Assembly: GCF_007923295.1 (NCBI RefSeq)
Contig: NZ_VOIR01000013.1
Span: 62,001-126,000 of the forward strand
Origin: Agrococcus sediminis
Lineage (GTDB): Bacteria > Actinomycetota > Actinomycetes > Actinomycetales > Microbacteriaceae
Reading direction: 5' to 3'
Length of the DNA: 64,000 bases
Positions 25,037-37,333 of the stretch are shown here, piece after piece. A program made the translations under genes and the position numbers. Under the pieces are notes generated by a model, which worked only from the letters and a program-made list of their open reading frames with translations, was not told where the DNA came from and ran no database searches. Positions within the stretch are counted from its first letter, which is position 1, and every line of letters starts with the position of its first letter.

Positions 25037-26250
25037 GCCCCAGCCCTCGTCGCGGGAGCGAGGCCGGCGCCGCGGCGCAGCTCCTCGTCGATCGCCTCGG
25101 CGAGGCGCTCCTCGATCTCGGCCACGCCGATCTTCTGCACGATCTCCATGAGGAAGCCGATGACGACGAGGCGTCGCGCCTCCTCCTCCTCGATCCCGCG
25201 GGACTGCAGGTAGAACAGCTGCTCGTCGTCGAAGCGGCCGGTGGCCGACGCGTGGCCGGCTCCGGCGATGTCGCCCGTCTCGATCTCGAGGTTCGGGATG
25301 CTGTCGGCGCGCGTGCCGTCGGAGAGCACGAGGTTCTGGTTCTTCTCGTAGCTGTCGGTGCCGGTCGCGCCGGAGCCGATCAGCACGTCGCCGATCCAGA
25401 CGGAGCGGGCGCCCGTGCCCTGCAGCGCGCCCTTGTAGAGCACGTCGCCGCGGGTCTCGACGCCCTCGTGGAAGAGGTAGACCTGGCTCTCGAGGTGCTG
25501 GCCCGCGTCGGCGAACGACAGGCCGTAGAGCTCGCCCTCCGCGCGGTGGCCGGCGAGGCGCACCGAGGGGTTCACCCGCACGACGTCGCCGCCGAACGAG
25601 ACCACCATGTGCTTGAGGTAGCCGCCGTCGGCGACGACCGCCTGGTGGGCCGACGCGTGCACCGCGTCGTCGTCCCAGTCCTGCACGCTGATGACGGTCA
25701 GCCGGGCACCGGCGCGCACGAGGATCTCGACGTTCTGCGCGTACCGGGCGCTGCCCGAGTGGTGCAGCACGACGGTGCCGATCGAGCCGGGCTGCGCCTC
25801 GATCACGATGTGCGCGTTCGCGTGCCGGTCGGCGCCGAGGCCGTGCAGGCGGGCGACGATCGGCTCGGCGACCTCCTGCCCCTCGGGCAGGCGGATGTGC
25901 AGCGCGTTCGGGCAGCGCTTCCAGGCGATCGCGCTCACGACGTCCTCGGGCCGGAAGATCTCTCCCCGCGGCGCCGCGTCGTGGCCGGTCGACTCGACGA
26001 GCAGGCCGCGCTCGGCGATGCCGTCGACGTCGTACGCGATGCCGGGCTCGTCGCCGGCCTCGGTCTCCTCGTCGACGAACAGCGGGGCGAGCCGGCGCAC
26101 GTCGGAGAGCTTCCAGTTGACCTCGCGGCCCGTGGGCGCGCCGAAGTCGGCCGGGTCGAACGACGTCGGCCGCTCGGACCGGGTCTGGATGGGCCGGGCG
26201 GGCTCGGCCTCGGTGCGCAGGGCAGCGGGGGTCGTGTCAGTCGCGGTCAT
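25033..26250 (-). CDS. sufD: Fe-S cluster assembly protein SufD
   Basis: Beta-helix scaffold protein of 405 residues that pairs with SufB and binds SufC. The C-terminal region carries the family pattern GRFDDEQLFYLQSRGIEEEEARRLVVIGF, matching the corresponding SufB segment. The central helix has VRAGARLTVISVQDW and HHSGSARYAQNVEILV. The conserved His of E. coli SufD would fall in the GHASATG turn. The ATG overlaps the sufB stop as TGATG. Its N-terminal 60 residues are variable, as is usual for SufD. Confidence 0.93.
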   Translation of the reverse strand: MTATDTTPAALRTEAEPARPIQTRSERPTSFDPADFGAPTGREVNWKLSDVRRLAPLFVDEETEAGDEPGIAYDVDGIAERGLLVESTGHDAAPRGEIFRPEDVVSAIAWKRCPNALHIRLPEGQEVAEPIVARLHGLGADRHANAHIVIEAQPGSIGTVVLHHSGSARYAQNVEILVRAGARLTVISVQDWDDDAVHASAHQAVVADGGYLKHMVVSFGGDVVRVNPSVRLAGHRAEGELYGLSFADAGQHLESQVYLFHEGVETRGDVLYKGALQGTGARSVWIGDVLIGSGATGTDSYEKNQNLVLSDGTRADSIPNLEIETGDIAGAGHASATGRFDDEQLFYLQSRGIEEEEARRLVVIGFLMEIVQKIGVAEIEERLAEAIDEELRRGAGLAPATRAGA

Positions 26251-27668
26251 CAGCCGACGGATCCTTCCATGCTCATCTCGATGAGCTTGTTGAGCTCGAG
26301 CGCGTACTCCATCGGCAGCTCGCGGGCGATCGGCTCGATGAAGCCGCGGACGATCATGGCCATCGCCTCGTCCTCCGCCATGCCTCGCGACATGAGGTAG
26401 AACAGCTGCTCCTCGCTGACCTTCGAGACCGTCGCCTCGTGCCCGAGCACCACGTCGTCGACGCGGATGTCGATGGCCGGGTAGGTGTCGGAGCGCGAGA
26501 TGGTGTCGACGAGCAGCGCGTCGCAGCGCACCGTGTTGGCGGAGTGGTGGGCGTTCGCGTCGACCCGCACCTCCCCGCGGTAGCCGGCGCGGCCGCCGCC
26601 GCGGGCGATCGACTTCGAGACGATCGACGACGTCGTGTACGGCGCCATGTGGATCATCTTCGCGCCGGCGTCCTGGTGCTGGCCGGGGCCCGCGAAGGCC
26701 ACTGACAGCGTCTCGCCCTTGGCGCGCTCGCCGACCAGGTAGATCGACGGGTACTTCATCGTCACCTTGGAGCCGATGTTGCCGTCGATCCACTCCATCG
26801 TCGCGCCCTCCTCGGCGATGGCGCGCTTCGTGACGAGGTTGTAGACGTTGTTCGACCAGTTCTGGATCGTCGTGTAGCGCACGCGGGCGTTCTTCTTCAC
26901 GATGATCTCGACCACGGCCGAGTGCAGCGAGTCGGACGAGTAGATCGGGGCCGTGCAGCCCTCGATGTAGTGCACGTACGAGCCCTCGTCGGCGATGATG
27001 AGCGTGCGCTCGAACTGGCCCATGTTCTCGGTGTTGATCCGGAAGTAGGCCTGCAGCGGGATCTCGACGTGGACGCCCTTGGGCACGTAGACGAACGAGC
27101 CGCCCGACCACACCGCCGTGTTGAGCGCGGCGAACTTGTTGTCGCCCGCCGGGATCACGGTGCCGAAGTGCTCCTCGAAGAACTCCGGGTGCTCGCGCAG
27201 CGCCGTGTCGGTGTCCATGAAGATGACGCCCTGCGCCTCCAGCTCCTCCTGGATCTGGTGGTACACGACCTCCGACTCGTACTGCGCCGCGACGCCGGCG
27301 ACGAGGCGCGAGCGCTCCGCCTCCGGGATGCCGAGGCGGTCGTAGGTGTTGCGGATGTCCTCGGGGAGGTCCTCCCAGGACTGCGCCTGGCGCTCCGTGG
27401 AGCGCACGAAGTACTTGATGTTGTCGAAGTCGATGCCGGAGATGTCGGCACCCCACGTCGGCATCGGCTTGCGCTCGAACAGCTGCAGCCCCTTGAGGCG
27501 GCGCTCGAGCATCCAGTCGGACTCGCTCTTGAGCTCGGAGATCTCGCGGACCACCTGCTCGCTCAGCCCTCGCTTGGCGATGGCACCCGCCTCGTCGGAG
27601 TCGTGCCAGCCGAATTCGTACTGTCCCAGGCTCTCGAGCTCGGGCCGGTCGATCAGGACGTCGGACAT
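26250..27668 (-). CDS. sufB: Fe-S cluster assembly protein SufB
   Basis: Scaffold subunit of 472 residues on which clusters are built from sulfide and iron. Recognisable segments are [58 protein letters not shown] and the catalytic Cys in [11 protein letters not shown]. The C-terminus has [14 protein letters not shown]. It heads the operon sufB-sufD-Rieske-sufC-sufT. No SufR-type regulator, SufS desulfurase or SufU is present. The ribosome site is GGAAGGGGGAG. It is divergent from ctaA across 186 bases. Confidence 0.97.
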   Translation of the reverse strand: MSDVLIDRPELESLGQYEFGWHDSDEAGAIAKRGLSEQVVREISELKSESDWMLERRLKGLQLFERKPMPTWGADISGIDFDNIKYFVRSTERQAQSWEDLPEDIRNTYDRLGIPEAERSRLVAGVAAQYESEVVYHQIQEELEAQGVIFMDTDTALREHPEFFEEHFGTVIPAGDNKFAALNTAVWSGGSFVYVPKGVHVEIPLQAYFRINTENMGQFERTLIIADEGSYVHYIEGCTAPIYSSDSLHSAVVEIIVKKNARVRYTTIQNWSNNVYNLVTKRAIAEEGATMEWIDGNIGSKVTMKYPSIYLVGERAKGETLSVAFAGPGQHQDAGAKMIHMAPYTTSSIVSKSIARGGGRAGYRGEVRVDANAHHSANTVRCDALLVDTISRSDTYPAIDIRVDDVVLGHEATVSKVSEEQLFYLMSRGMAEDEAMAMIVRGFIEPIARELPMEYALELNKLIEMSMEGSVG

Positions 27669-27854
27669 CGCTCCCCCTTCCATCCGTCGTGTGCAACCCG
27701 GCGGTGCTCCTCGGCATTCCGCGCGACCACCCGAACCGCGGCGCTCGGCCATACTTGAAGGGCCTTCGCACATGCCTCGCCGCTGGAGCGGCGCAGGGGT
27801 TCGGAGCCGATGGGCTCCCCTCGATCCTATCGCGAACGGCATGAGAGGTGCATC
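27669..27854. other. divergent regulatory gap between sufB and ctaA
   Basis: This 186-base gap must hold both promoters. On the plus strand TATCGC (27830-27835) and a GAGAGG ribosome site precede the TTG start of ctaA. On the minus strand no convincing TANNNT box close to sufB stands out, and I see no clear IscR- or SufR-type palindrome. Confidence 0.35.
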
Positions 27855-28757
27855 TTGCTCGAGCGCTCCCGCGCCCTGGTCGTCGCTGCATGGGCCACGC
27901 TGGTCTCGCAGATCGTCATCGTCGGCACCGGCGGTGCCGTGCGCCTGACCGGATCCGGCCTCGGCTGCTCCGAGTGGCCCAACTGCACGCCGGAGTCCTT
28001 CACGCCGGTGCCCGAGCAGGGCATCCACGGCATCATCGAGTTCACGAACCGGGTGTGGGGCGGCATCGTCGTGCTGATCGCCGTCGTGATGCTCGTGCTC
28101 GCGGTGCGCAGCCGTGCCGGCCGCGCGATCGTCGCGCTCGCCGCGCTCGTGCTGGGGCTGACGGTCGCGCAGGCGCTCATCGGCGCGGTGGTGGTCTGGA
28201 TGGCGCTGCGCCCCGACACCGTCGGCGTGCACTTCTTCCTCTCGGTGATCCTCGTGGCGCTCTCGGCGGTGCTCGTGTGGCGCGTCGTCGTCGGAGCGCC
28301 CGGACCGAGGGTGGCTCCCCGCTGGCAGTCGGCGCTCGTGCACGCGATGACGTTCGCGCTCGCGGTCGTGGTCTTCGTCGGCGTGCTCACGACCGGCTCG
28401 GGACCGCACGCGGGCGACGGCGGCGCGGCCCGCAACGGCCTCGACCCTGCGGTGATGCAGCACGTGCACGCGTGGCCCGGGTACGCGCTCCTCGCGCTCG
28501 TGCTCGCGGTCGTCGCGGTCGCGGCGAAGCGCGGGCCGCGCGCCCACCTGCGCTGGGCGGTCGCGCTCCTCGGCGTCATCCTCGTGCAGATCCTGGTGGG
28601 GGTCGTGCAGTCGAACCTCGGCCTGCCGATCCTGCTCGTCGGCATCCACATGGTGCTGTCGGTGATCGCGACCGCCATCGGCGCCGCCGTGGTGCTGTCG
28701 CTGCGGCCGCAGCCGGCGCGAGCGCTCCGCGAGCCGGTCGCGGCGGCCGCGGCATGA
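27855..28757 (+). CDS. ctaA: haem A synthase (CtaA/COX15)
   Basis: Membrane enzyme of 300 residues that oxidises haem O to haem A for cytochrome c oxidase. Eight hydrophobic helices are predicted. The extracellular loop [13 protein letters not shown] contains the conserved Cys pair, followed by [28 protein letters not shown] and GIHMVLS with haem-ligand histidines. The TTG at 27855 is chosen because GAGAGG lies six bases upstream and the next residues ([12 protein letters not shown]) begin the first helix. Its stop overlaps the ppx start as ATGA. ctaB, which makes haem O, is 1 kb away on the other strand. Confidence 0.92.
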   Translation: MLERSRALVVAAWATLVSQIVIVGTGGAVRLTGSGLGCSEWPNCTPESFTPVPEQGIHGIIEFTNRVWGGIVVLIAVVMLVLAVRSRAGRAIVALAALVLGLTVAQALIGAVVVWMALRPDTVGVHFFLSVILVALSAVLVWRVVVGAPGPRVAPRWQSALVHAMTFALAVVVFVGVLTTGSGPHAGDGGAARNGLDPAVMQHVHAWPGYALLALVLAVVAVAAKRGPRAHLRWAVALLGVILVQILVGVVQSNLGLPILLVGIHMVLSVIATAIGAAVVLSLRPQPARALREPVAAAAA

Positions 28758-29725
28758 GCGGGCGTCCGGTCGACGGCGCGATCGGCGCCGTCGGGCACGG
28801 CGCGCGCCTCGGCGTGCTCGACATCGGATCGAACACCGTGCACCTGCTGATCGTCGACGTGCGCCTCGGCGGGCGCCCGGTGCCGCAGCGCTCGCACAAG
28901 CTGACCCTGCGGCTCATGCGCTACCTCGACGAGGACGGGGCGATCAGCGACGAGGGCGTCGACGCGCTCGTCGCCGCGATCGGCGAGTGCGCCGAGATCG
29001 CCAGGAGCGAGCACCTCGACGACTTCGTCGTGATGGCCACGAGCGCCCTGCGCGAGGCCGCGAACGGCGAGGAGGTCGTGGCGCGGATCGAGCGCGAGGC
29101 CGACGTCTCGCTCGACATCCTCTCGGGCGCCGACGAGGCGAGGCTGACGTTCCTCGCGGTGCGCCGCTGGTTCGGCTGGTCGGCGGGGCGCATCCTGCTG
29201 CTCGACATCGGCGGCGGCTCGCTCGAGGTCGCGGTCGGCGACGACGAGGAGCCCGCGATCGCGCTGTCGGTGCCGCTCGGCGCGGGCCGGAGCACCGTCG
29301 GGTTCTTCCACGCCGACCCGCCCGCGATCGCCGATCAGCGCGCGCTGCGGCTCTACGCCAAGGCGGTGCTCGACGACGCGGTCGCGCAGGTGCGGCCCTA
29401 CGGCAAGCCCGACCACGTGATCGGCTCGTCGAAGACCATCCGCTCGCTCGCCCGGCTCGCGGGCAACCTCATGCCGGGCGTCGGCGACGCCGATCGCGCC
29501 GTGCTCACGCGCGGCCAGCTCGACGACTGGGTGCCGCGGCTCGCGAAGATGGACGCGAGGTCGCGCGCGGCGCTGCCCGGCATCACCCCCGAGCGCACGT
29601 TCCAGATCGTCGCTGGCGGCATCGTGCTCTCCGAGGCGATGCGCGCCTTCGGCGTCAAGCAGCTCGACGTGAGCCCGTGGGCGCTGCGCGAGGGGCGGCT
29701 GCTGCAGATGCTCGACCGGGTGTAG
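28754..29725 (+). CDS. Ppx/GppA exopolyphosphatase-family phosphatase
   Basis: ASKHA-fold phosphatase of 323 residues acting on polyphosphate and/or pppGpp. The phosphate-1 loop is [15 protein letters not shown], the catalytic Glu lies in [15 protein letters not shown], and the phosphate-2 loop is [14 protein letters not shown], with [12 protein letters not shown] further on. It is a short single-domain form without the C-terminal HD-like domain of E. coli Ppx, as is typical for actinobacterial Ppx1/Ppx2. It is translationally coupled to ctaA but functionally unrelated on present evidence. Which substrate it prefers cannot be told from sequence. Confidence 0.87.
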   Translation: MSGRPVDGAIGAVGHGARLGVLDIGSNTVHLLIVDVRLGGRPVPQRSHKLTLRLMRYLDEDGAISDEGVDALVAAIGECAEIARSEHLDDFVVMATSALREAANGEEVVARIEREADVSLDILSGADEARLTFLAVRRWFGWSAGRILLLDIGGGSLEVAVGDDEEPAIALSVPLGAGRSTVGFFHADPPAIADQRALRLYAKAVLDDAVAQVRPYGKPDHVIGSSKTIRSLARLAGNLMPGVGDADRAVLTRGQLDDWVPRLAKMDARSRAALPGITPERTFQIVAGGIVLSEAMRAFGVKQLDVSPWALREGRLLQMLDRV

Positions 29726-29740
29726 CCCGGCCCGGCCGGC

Positions 29741-30694
<954 letters not shown>

Positions 30695-30746
30695 GCGGCT
30701 GCTTCCGTTCCGGAGAGTGGGGGCGCGGCCCCGAGGGCCGACCACC

Positions 30747-30752
30747 ATCCTA
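30747..30752 (-). promoter_or_regulatory. -10 box (TAGGAT) of ctaB
   Basis: TAGGAT on the minus strand. The transcript would start near 30740 and carry a leader of about 45 bases before ATG 30694. Confidence 0.45.
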
Positions 30753-30809
30753 GCCGACGCGGGGCGTCGCAGTGCGGGAGTGGACCCGGGCGCGGATGTG
30801 CCTGCTCAC

Positions 30810-30815
30810 TATGCT
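30810..30815 (+). promoter_or_regulatory. -10 box (TATGCT) of the tkt-pgl operon
   Basis: TATGCT, 59 bases before the TTG start of tkt, predicts a leader of about 53 bases. No good -35 hexamer is seen at the expected distance. Confidence 0.4.
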
Positions 30816-30874
30816 GGACGGGTCGCATCCGTCCGCACCGCAGCGGCTCCGCGCCGCCCGAACAAGGAGCCTCA

Positions 30875-32989
30875 TTGGCATTCGCATGGACCCCCACCGA
30901 CCAGCAGGCCGTGGACACGGCTCGAGTGCTCGCGGCTGACGCCGTCGAGAAGGTCGGCAACGGCCACCCCGGCACGGCGATGAGCCTCGCGCCCGTCGCG
31001 CACCTGCTCTTCCAGAAGGTCATGGACCGCGACCCGGCGGACGAGCGCTGGCTCGGCCGCGACCGCTTCATCCTCTCCGTCGGCCACTCGTCGCTGACGC
31101 AGTACATCCAGCTCTACCTGACGGGCTCGGGCCTCGAGAAGCACGACATCGAGTCGCTGCGCACGTGGGGCTCCCTCACGCCCGGCCACCCCGAGTACGG
31201 GCACACGAAGGGCGTCGAGATCACCACCGGCCCGCTCGGCCAGGGCCTCGCCTCGGCCGTGGGCTTCGCCTACGCGCAGCGCTTCGAGCGCGAGCTGCTC
31301 GACCCGGGCTCGCCCGAGGGCGAGAGCCCGTTCGACCACTACACCTTTGTGATCGCCGGCGACGGCGACCTGCAGGAGGGCGTCACGAGCGAGGCCGGCT
31401 CGCTCGCGGGCCACCACCAGCTCGGCCGCCTGATCGCGATCTACGACTCCAACGCCATCTCGATCGAGGACGACGTCGACATCGCCTTCACCGAGGACGT
31501 CAAGGGCCGCTACGAGGCCTATGGCTGGCAGGTGCTCGAGGTCTCGTGGCGCCAGGGCGACGACCCCACCTCGGCCGAGTACGTCGAGGACGTCGAGGCG
31601 CTGCATGCGGCGATCCTCGAGGCGCAGGGCGAGACCGCCAAGCCCAGCCTCATCATCCTGAAGACGATCATCGGCTGGCCGGCCCCGAAGAAGCAGGGCA
31701 CGGGCAAGATCCACGGCTCCAAGCTCGGCGCCGAGGAGGTCGCGGCCGTCAAGGAGGTGCTCGGCTTCGACCCCGAGCAGTCGTTCCAGGTCGACGACGC
31801 GGTCATCGAGTACACGCGCGGCAACGCCGCGGAGCGCGCCGCCGCGGCGCGCGGCGCGTGGCAGGAGCGTTTCGACGCGTGGGCGAGCACGAACCCCGAG
31901 CGCAAGGCGCTGCTCGACCGGCTGCTCTCGGGCGCGCTGCCCGACGGCGTCGAGGAGGCCCTCCCCGTGTTCGAGGCCGGCACCGAGGTGTCGACCCGGG
32001 CCGCGTCCGGCAAGGTGCTGAACGCGCTCGCCGACGTGATCCCCGAGCTCTGGGGCGGCTCGGCCGACCTCGCCGAGTCGAACAACACCACGCTCGAGGG
32101 CAAGGGCTCGTTCGCGCCGGCGCAGCACGCGACCGACGCGTGGCCCAACGCCTCCGCGAGCGGCCGCACGATGCACTTCGGCATCCGCGAGCACGCCATG
32201 GCGTCGATCCTGAACGGCATCGTGCTGCACGGCCCGACCCGGCCCTACGGCGGCACCTTCCTCATCTTCAGCGACTACCAGCGCCCGGCGCTGCGCCTGG
32301 CCGCGCTCATGGGCGTGCACCCCATCCACGTCTGGACGCACGACTCGGTGGCGCTCGGCGAGGACGGCCCGACGCACCAGCCGATCGAGCAGCTCGCGAC
32401 GCTCCGCGCGATCCCCGGCTTCGAGGTCGTGCGCCCCTCCGACGCGAACGAGACCGCGTGGGCGTGGAAGACGATCCTCGAGCGCCGCGACCGCCCGGTC
32501 GGCATCGCGCTCACGCGCCAGAACCTGCCCGTGCTCGAGCGCGGTGACGGTGCGGCAGAGGGCGACACGCTCGCCCACGCGTCGAACGTCGCGAAGGGCG
32601 CGTACGTGCTCGCCGAGGCGACCGGCGGCGAGCCGCAGGTGCTGCTCATCGCGACCGGCTCCGAGGTGCAGCTCGCGCTCGCCGCGCGCGAGCAGCTGCA
32701 GGCCGACGGCGTGCCCGCCCGGGTCGTCGCCGCGCCGTCGCTCGAGTGGTTCGCCGAGCAGTCGGCCGAGTACCGCGAGTCGGTGCTGCCGTCCGCGGTG
32801 CGCGCCCGGGTGTCGGTCGAGGCCGGCTCCGCCCTCACGTGGCACGGCATCGTCGGCGACGCCGGCCGCACGGTCGCGATCGACCACTTCGGCGCGAGCG
32901 CCGACTGGCAGACCCTGTTCCGCGAGTTCGGCTTCACGGCGGAGGCCGTGGTCGAGGCCGCTCGCGCATCCATCGACGCAGCCCGCTGA
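30875..32989 (+). CDS. tkt: transketolase
   Basis: Thiamine-diphosphate enzyme of 704 residues in the non-oxidative pentose phosphate pathway. The start reads [19 protein letters not shown], the N-terminal active-site His is in [10 protein letters not shown], and the ThDP motif is [20 protein letters not shown] followed by IYDSN. The pyrimidine-domain Glu and loop lie in [15 protein letters not shown], and the C-terminal domain has [11 protein letters not shown]. The TTG start is supported by AAGGAG five bases upstream. It opens the chain tkt-tal-pgi-zwf-opcA-pgl, in which the last five genes are linked by four-base overlaps. Confidence 0.97.
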   Translation: MAFAWTPTDQQAVDTARVLAADAVEKVGNGHPGTAMSLAPVAHLLFQKVMDRDPADERWLGRDRFILSVGHSSLTQYIQLYLTGSGLEKHDIESLRTWGSLTPGHPEYGHTKGVEITTGPLGQGLASAVGFAYAQRFERELLDPGSPEGESPFDHYTFVIAGDGDLQEGVTSEAGSLAGHHQLGRLIAIYDSNAISIEDDVDIAFTEDVKGRYEAYGWQVLEVSWRQGDDPTSAEYVEDVEALHAAILEAQGETAKPSLIILKTIIGWPAPKKQGTGKIHGSKLGAEEVAAVKEVLGFDPEQSFQVDDAVIEYTRGNAAERAAAARGAWQERFDAWASTNPERKALLDRLLSGALPDGVEEALPVFEAGTEVSTRAASGKVLNALADVIPELWGGSADLAESNNTTLEGKGSFAPAQHATDAWPNASASGRTMHFGIREHAMASILNGIVLHGPTRPYGGTFLIFSDYQRPALRLAALMGVHPIHVWTHDSVALGEDGPTHQPIEQLATLRAIPGFEVVRPSDANETAWAWKTILERRDRPVGIALTRQNLPVLERGDGAAEGDTLAHASNVAKGAYVLAEATGGEPQVLLIATGSEVQLALAAREQLQADGVPARVVAAPSLEWFAEQSAEYRESVLPSAVRARVSVEAGSALTWHGIVGDAGRTVAIDHFGASADWQTLFREFGFTAEAVVEAARASIDAAR

Positions 32990-33009
32990 GCGGGCGAGGA
33001 GGCACACCC

Positions 33010-34125
33010 ATGAACGAGAACACCAGGGCGCTCAGCGACGCTGGCGTCAGCATCTGGCTCGACGACCTCTCGAGCGAGCGGCTCACGAGCGGCTCGCTCG
33101 CGGCGCTCATCGAGGAGCGCAACGTCGTCGGCGTCACGACCAACCCGACGATCTTCGCCAACGCGATCGCCGCCGGCGACAGCTACGAGGCCGCGGTCGT
33201 CGAGCAGGCCGGCCTTGGCGCCGGCGTCGACGAGGTCATCACGGTGCTCACCACGAAGGACGTGGCCGACGCGTGCGACCTGTTCGCCCCCGTCTACGAG
33301 GCGACGGGCGGCCGCGACGGCCGCGTGTCGATCGAGGTGGAGCCCGGGCTCGCCCGCGACACCGAGGGCACGATCGCCCAGGCGAAGCAGCTCCACGAGC
33401 GGGTCGGGCGCGAGAACGTGCTCATCAAGATCCCGGCGACCCGCGAGGGCCTCGAGGCGATCGCCGCGACGATCGGCGCGGGCATCAGCGTCAACGTCAC
33501 GCTGATCTTCTCGCTCGACCGCTACCGCGACGTCATGAACGCCTACCTCACGGGCCTCGAGCGCGCCCAGCAGGCGGGCCACGACCTGTCGAGGATCCAC
33601 TCGGTCGCGTCGTTCTTCGTCTCGCGCGTCGACACCGAGATCGACAAGCGCCTCGACGCGATCGGCACCGAGGAGGCCGCCGCGCTCAAGGGCAAGGCGG
33701 GCCTCGCCAACGCGCGCCTCGCCTACCGCGCGTGGCAGGAGACGTTCGCGACCGAGCGCGCGCTCACGCTGCTCGAGGCGGGCGCCAACACGCAGCGGCC
33801 GCTGTGGGCCTCGACGGGCGTCAAGGACCCGTCGCTGCCCGACACGCTCTACGTGACCGAGCTCGTCGCCCCGCAGACGGTGAACACCATGCCCGAGAAG
33901 ACGCTCGAGGCGCTCGCCGACCACGGCACGATCACGGGCGACACCGTGACGGGCCGCGCCGACGAGTCGAGCGCGCTGCTCGACGAGCTCGAGCGGGTCG
34001 GCGTCTCGTACGTCGAGGTCGTCGAGCTGCTCGAGACCGAGGGGCTCGAGAAGTTCGACGCCTCGTGGGCCGAGCTCGTCCAGACCGTGCAGGGCCACCT
34101 CGACCAGGCGGGAGCGGGGCGATGA
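33010..34125 (+). CDS. tal: transaldolase
   Basis: Class I aldolase-type enzyme of 371 residues moving three-carbon units between sugar phosphates. The Schiff-base lysine is Lys140 in [11 protein letters not shown], and TTNPTIF near residue 44 and [13 protein letters not shown] are family signatures. It is the long two-segment form common in actinobacteria. AGGAGG precedes the ATG, and its stop overlaps pgi as ATGA. The gap after tkt is 20 bases. Confidence 0.97.
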   Translation: MNENTRALSDAGVSIWLDDLSSERLTSGSLAALIEERNVVGVTTNPTIFANAIAAGDSYEAAVVEQAGLGAGVDEVITVLTTKDVADACDLFAPVYEATGGRDGRVSIEVEPGLARDTEGTIAQAKQLHERVGRENVLIKIPATREGLEAIAATIGAGISVNVTLIFSLDRYRDVMNAYLTGLERAQQAGHDLSRIHSVASFFVSRVDTEIDKRLDAIGTEEAAALKGKAGLANARLAYRAWQETFATERALTLLEAGANTQRPLWASTGVKDPSLPDTLYVTELVAPQTVNTMPEKTLEALADHGTITGDTVTGRADESSALLDELERVGVSYVEVVELLETEGLEKFDASWAELVQTVQGHLDQAGAGR

Positions 34126-35717
34126 CCTTCACGATCACCGCCTCCGGCGCCGCGCTCGAGGCCATCGAGCGCATCGTGCCGCAGCTCGTCGTCGACGGCG
34201 TGGCCGGCCGCCTCGTCTCGGGCGACGCCACGCTCTGGGGCGAGGCCGCCGAGCCCGAGGCGTCGATCCGGCTCGGATGGGTCGAGGCCGCCGCGTCGAC
34301 GCGCGGGCTCGTCGACGACATCGAGGCGCTCCGCAAGCAGCTGCGCCAGCACGGCGTCGACCGCATCGCGCTCGCCGGCATGGGCGGCTCGTCGCTCGCG
34401 CCGGAGGTCATCACGCGCACCGCGGGCGTCAACCTCACCGTGCTCGACTCCACGGAGCCCGGCCAGGTGCGCCGCGCGCTCCGCGACGGCCTGCAGCGCA
34501 CCGCGCTCGTCGTGTCGTCGAAGTCGGGCTCGACGCTCGAGACCGACAGCCAGCGGCGGGCGTTCGAGGCCGCGTACCGCGACGCCGGGATCGACCCGAC
34601 CGAGCGCATCATCGTGGTCACCGACCCCGGCTCCCCGCTCGACCAGGACGCGCGGCGCGCCGGCTACCGGGTCTTCAACGCCGACCCGAATGTCGGCGGC
34701 CGCTACTCGGCGCTCACGGCCTTCGGCATCGTGCCGTCGGGGCTCGCGGGCGTCGACGTGCGCGAGCTGCTCGACGAGGCCGTGGCGGCCCTGCCCGAGA
34801 TCAGCGAGGACGCCGACGACAACCCCGGCCTGATGCTCGCGGCAGCGATCGCGGGCACCCGGCCGCTGCGCGACAAGCTCGGCATCGTCGCCGACGGCAC
34901 GCACATCGTGGGCCTCGGCGACTGGGCCGAGCAGCTCATCGCCGAGTCGACCGGCAAGGACGGCGTGGGCATCCTGCCCGTCGTGCTCGAGAAGTCGGCA
35001 CCCGAGCTCTCGGCCGACCTGCCCGACCTCCAGGTCGTGCGCCTCGTCGGCTCCGCCCGCGAGGCGAGCCACGTGGAGCACGGCGAGGTCGAGGTCGCCG
35101 GCACGCTCGGCGCGCAGCTGCTCGTGTGGGAGTTCGCGACCGCGGTCGCCGGGCGCCTGCTCGGCATCAACCCCTTCGACCAGCCCGACGTCGAGTCGGC
35201 GAAGGTCGCCGCCCGCGGCCTGCTCGACGCGCTCGAGCCGCAGCGCCCCGCCGACGTCGTCGACGCGGGCATCGAGGTGCGCGGCACCGCGGGCGTCGTG
35301 CGCGACTCCCTCGAGGCATCCGTCGACGCGCTGCTCGCGCAGCTCGGCGAGGGCGGCTACGTCGCGGTGCACGCGTACCTCGACCGCATCGGCCAGCCGC
35401 GCTTCGAGCGGCTCCGCGCTGCCCTGGCGGCGCGCACGGGGCGCCCGGTCACCTTCGGGTGGGGGCCGCGCTTCCTGCACTCGACCGGCCAGTACCACAA
35501 GGGCGGCACGCCGAACGGCGTCTTCCTGCAGCTGCTCGGCCAGCCGCACGAGGACCTCGACATCCCCGGCAGGCCCTTCACGTTCGGCCAGCTGCTGCAG
35601 GCGCAGGCCTCCGGCGACGCGAGCGTGCTCGCCGAGCACGGCCGGCCCGTGCTCTCGCTCACGCTCAGCGACCTCGACGAGGGGCTCGACCGGCTCCTCG
35701 CCCTGGCGGGTCGATGA
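34122..35717 (+). CDS. pgi: glucose-6-phosphate isomerase
   Basis: Interconverts glucose-6-phosphate and fructose-6-phosphate; 531 residues. The sugar-phosphate (SIS) segments are [13 protein letters not shown] and [35 protein letters not shown] carries the catalytic region, and [22 protein letters not shown] is the C-terminal active-site stretch. This is the form found between tal and zwf in some actinobacteria, divergent from the E. coli type. It overlaps both neighbours by four bases (ATGA), so the products are probably made in concert. Confidence 0.93.
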   Translation: MTFTITASGAALEAIERIVPQLVVDGVAGRLVSGDATLWGEAAEPEASIRLGWVEAAASTRGLVDDIEALRKQLRQHGVDRIALAGMGGSSLAPEVITRTAGVNLTVLDSTEPGQVRRALRDGLQRTALVVSSKSGSTLETDSQRRAFEAAYRDAGIDPTERIIVVTDPGSPLDQDARRAGYRVFNADPNVGGRYSALTAFGIVPSGLAGVDVRELLDEAVAALPEISEDADDNPGLMLAAAIAGTRPLRDKLGIVADGTHIVGLGDWAEQLIAESTGKDGVGILPVVLEKSAPELSADLPDLQVVRLVGSAREASHVEHGEVEVAGTLGAQLLVWEFATAVAGRLLGINPFDQPDVESAKVAARGLLDALEPQRPADVVDAGIEVRGTAGVVRDSLEASVDALLAQLGEGGYVAVHAYLDRIGQPRFERLRAALAARTGRPVTFGWGPRFLHSTGQYHKGGTPNGVFLQLLGQPHEDLDIPGRPFTFGQLLQAQASGDASVLAEHGRPVLSLTLSDLDEGLDRLLALAGR

Positions 35718-37333
35718 CGGACACCGAGGTCGGGGCCGCGCCCGTGGCCCCGACCGGCGTCGGCCCGGCAGGCGGCGCAGGCGGCGCGGTGCAGCCGGTG
35801 CCGATCGGTCCCGGCGCCAACCCGCTGCGCGACCCGTCCGACCAGCGCCTCACGCGCATCCCCGGGCCGAACGCGATGACGTTCTTCGGCGTGACCGGCG
35901 ACCTCGCGCGGAAGAAGCTGCTGCCCGCCGTCTACGACCTCGCCAACCGCGGCCTGCTGCCGCCCGGCTTCGGGCTCGTGGGGTTCGGCCGCCGCGACTG
36001 GACGCACGAGCAGTTCGCCGACGTCGTCCGCGAGGCCGTGCAGCAGCACGCGCGCACCGCGTTCCGGGAGTCGGTCTGGCGCCAGCTCTCCGAGGGCATC
36101 CGCTTCGTGCAGGGCGACTTCGACGACGACGCGGCCTTCGACCGCCTCGCCGAGGTGCTCGACGAGCTCGACCGCACGCGCGGCACCATGGGCAACCACG
36201 CCTTCTACCTCTCGATCCCGCCGAACGCCTTCCCGCTCGTCACGCAGCAGCTGAAGCGCTCCGGCCTCGCCGAGGACGACGGCGACCGCTGGCGCCGCGT
36301 CGTCATCGAGAAGCCCTTCGGGCACGACCTCGCCTCCGCGCGCGAGCTGAACGCCGTCGTCGAGTCGGTGTTCCCGCCCGACAGCGTCTTCCGCATCGAC
36401 CACTACCTCGGCAAGGAGACGGTGCAGAACATCCTCGCGCTGCGCTTCGCCAACGCGCTGTGGGAGCCGATCTGGAACGCCAACCACATCGACCACGTGC
36501 AGATCACGATGGCCGAGGACATCGGCGTCGGCGGCCGCGCCGGCTACTACGACGGCATCGGCGCCGCGCGCGACGTCATCCAGAACCACCTGCTCCAGCT
36601 GTTCGCGCTCACCGCCATGGAGGAGCCGGTCTCGTTCGACGTCGCCGACCTGCGGGTCGAGAAAGAGAAGGTGCTGCGCGCCGCGCGCGTGCCGCTCCCC
36701 CTCGACGAGTCGACCGCACGCGGCCAGTACGCCGCCGGCTGGCACGGCGGGGCGCTCGTGAAGGGCTTCCTCGAGGAGGAGGGCATGCGCCCCGACTCCG
36801 GCACCGAGACCTATGCGGCCGTGCGGCTCGAGGTCGACACGCGCCGCTGGGCGGGCGTGCCCTTCTACCTGCGCGCCGGCAAGCGGCTCGGCCGCCGCGT
36901 CACCGAGATCGCGATCGTCTTCAAGCGCGCCTCGCAGTACCTCTTCGACGCATCCGACATGCGCACGATGAGCGAGAACGCGCTCGTCATCCGCGTGCAG
37001 CCGGACGAGGGCGTCTCGATGCGCTTCGGCTCGAAGGTGCCCGGTCCCGGCATGCACGTGCGCGACGTGACGATGGACTTCGGCTACGGGCACGCGTTCA
37101 CCGAGGAGAGCCCCGAGGCGTACGAGCGGCTCATCCTCGACGTGCTGCTCGGCGACCCGCCCCTGTTCCCCCGCCACGAGGAGGTCGAGCTCTCCTGGAA
37201 GATCCTCGACCCGATCGAGGAGCACTGGGAGGCGCAGGGCGGCCCCGTGGAGCAGTACCAGCCGGGCTCGTGGGGCCCGCGCAGCGCGCACGAGCTCCTC
37301 GCGCGCGACGGACGGCACTGGAGGCGACCGTGA
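35714..37333 (+). CDS. zwf: glucose-6-phosphate 1-dehydrogenase
   Basis: First enzyme of the oxidative pentose phosphate pathway, 539 residues. The NADP motif is FFGVTGDLARKKLLPAVYDL, the substrate and catalytic segment is RIDHYLGKETVQNIL with the conserved Lys and His, and FYLRAGKRLGRRVTEIA lies in the C-terminal domain. About 50 extra residues at the N-terminus, rich in Gly, Pro and Val, precede the usual fold and look disordered. It overlaps pgi (ATGA) and opcA (GTGA). Confidence 0.97.
   Translation: MTDTEVGAAPVAPTGVGPAGGAGGAVQPVPIGPGANPLRDPSDQRLTRIPGPNAMTFFGVTGDLARKKLLPAVYDLANRGLLPPGFGLVGFGRRDWTHEQFADVVREAVQQHARTAFRESVWRQLSEGIRFVQGDFDDDAAFDRLAEVLDELDRTRGTMGNHAFYLSIPPNAFPLVTQQLKRSGLAEDDGDRWRRVVIEKPFGHDLASARELNAVVESVFPPDSVFRIDHYLGKETVQNILALRFANALWEPIWNANHIDHVQITMAEDIGVGGRAGYYDGIGAARDVIQNHLLQLFALTAMEEPVSFDVADLRVEKEKVLRAARVPLPLDESTARGQYAAGWHGGALVKGFLEEEGMRPDSGTETYAAVRLEVDTRRWAGVPFYLRAGKRLGRRVTEIAIVFKRASQYLFDASDMRTMSENALVIRVQPDEGVSMRFGSKVPGPGMHVRDVTMDFGYGHAFTEESPEAYERLILDVLLGDPPLFPRHEEVELSWKILDPIEEHWEAQGGPVEQYQPGSWGPRSAHELLARDGRHWRRP

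Larger units (their letters stand above)
30695..30874. other. divergent regulatory gap between ctaB and tkt
   Basis: This 180-base gap contains a TAGGAT -10 box for ctaB and a TATGCT -10 box for tkt. No coding sequence or further clear palindrome is visible in it. Confidence 0.5.
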
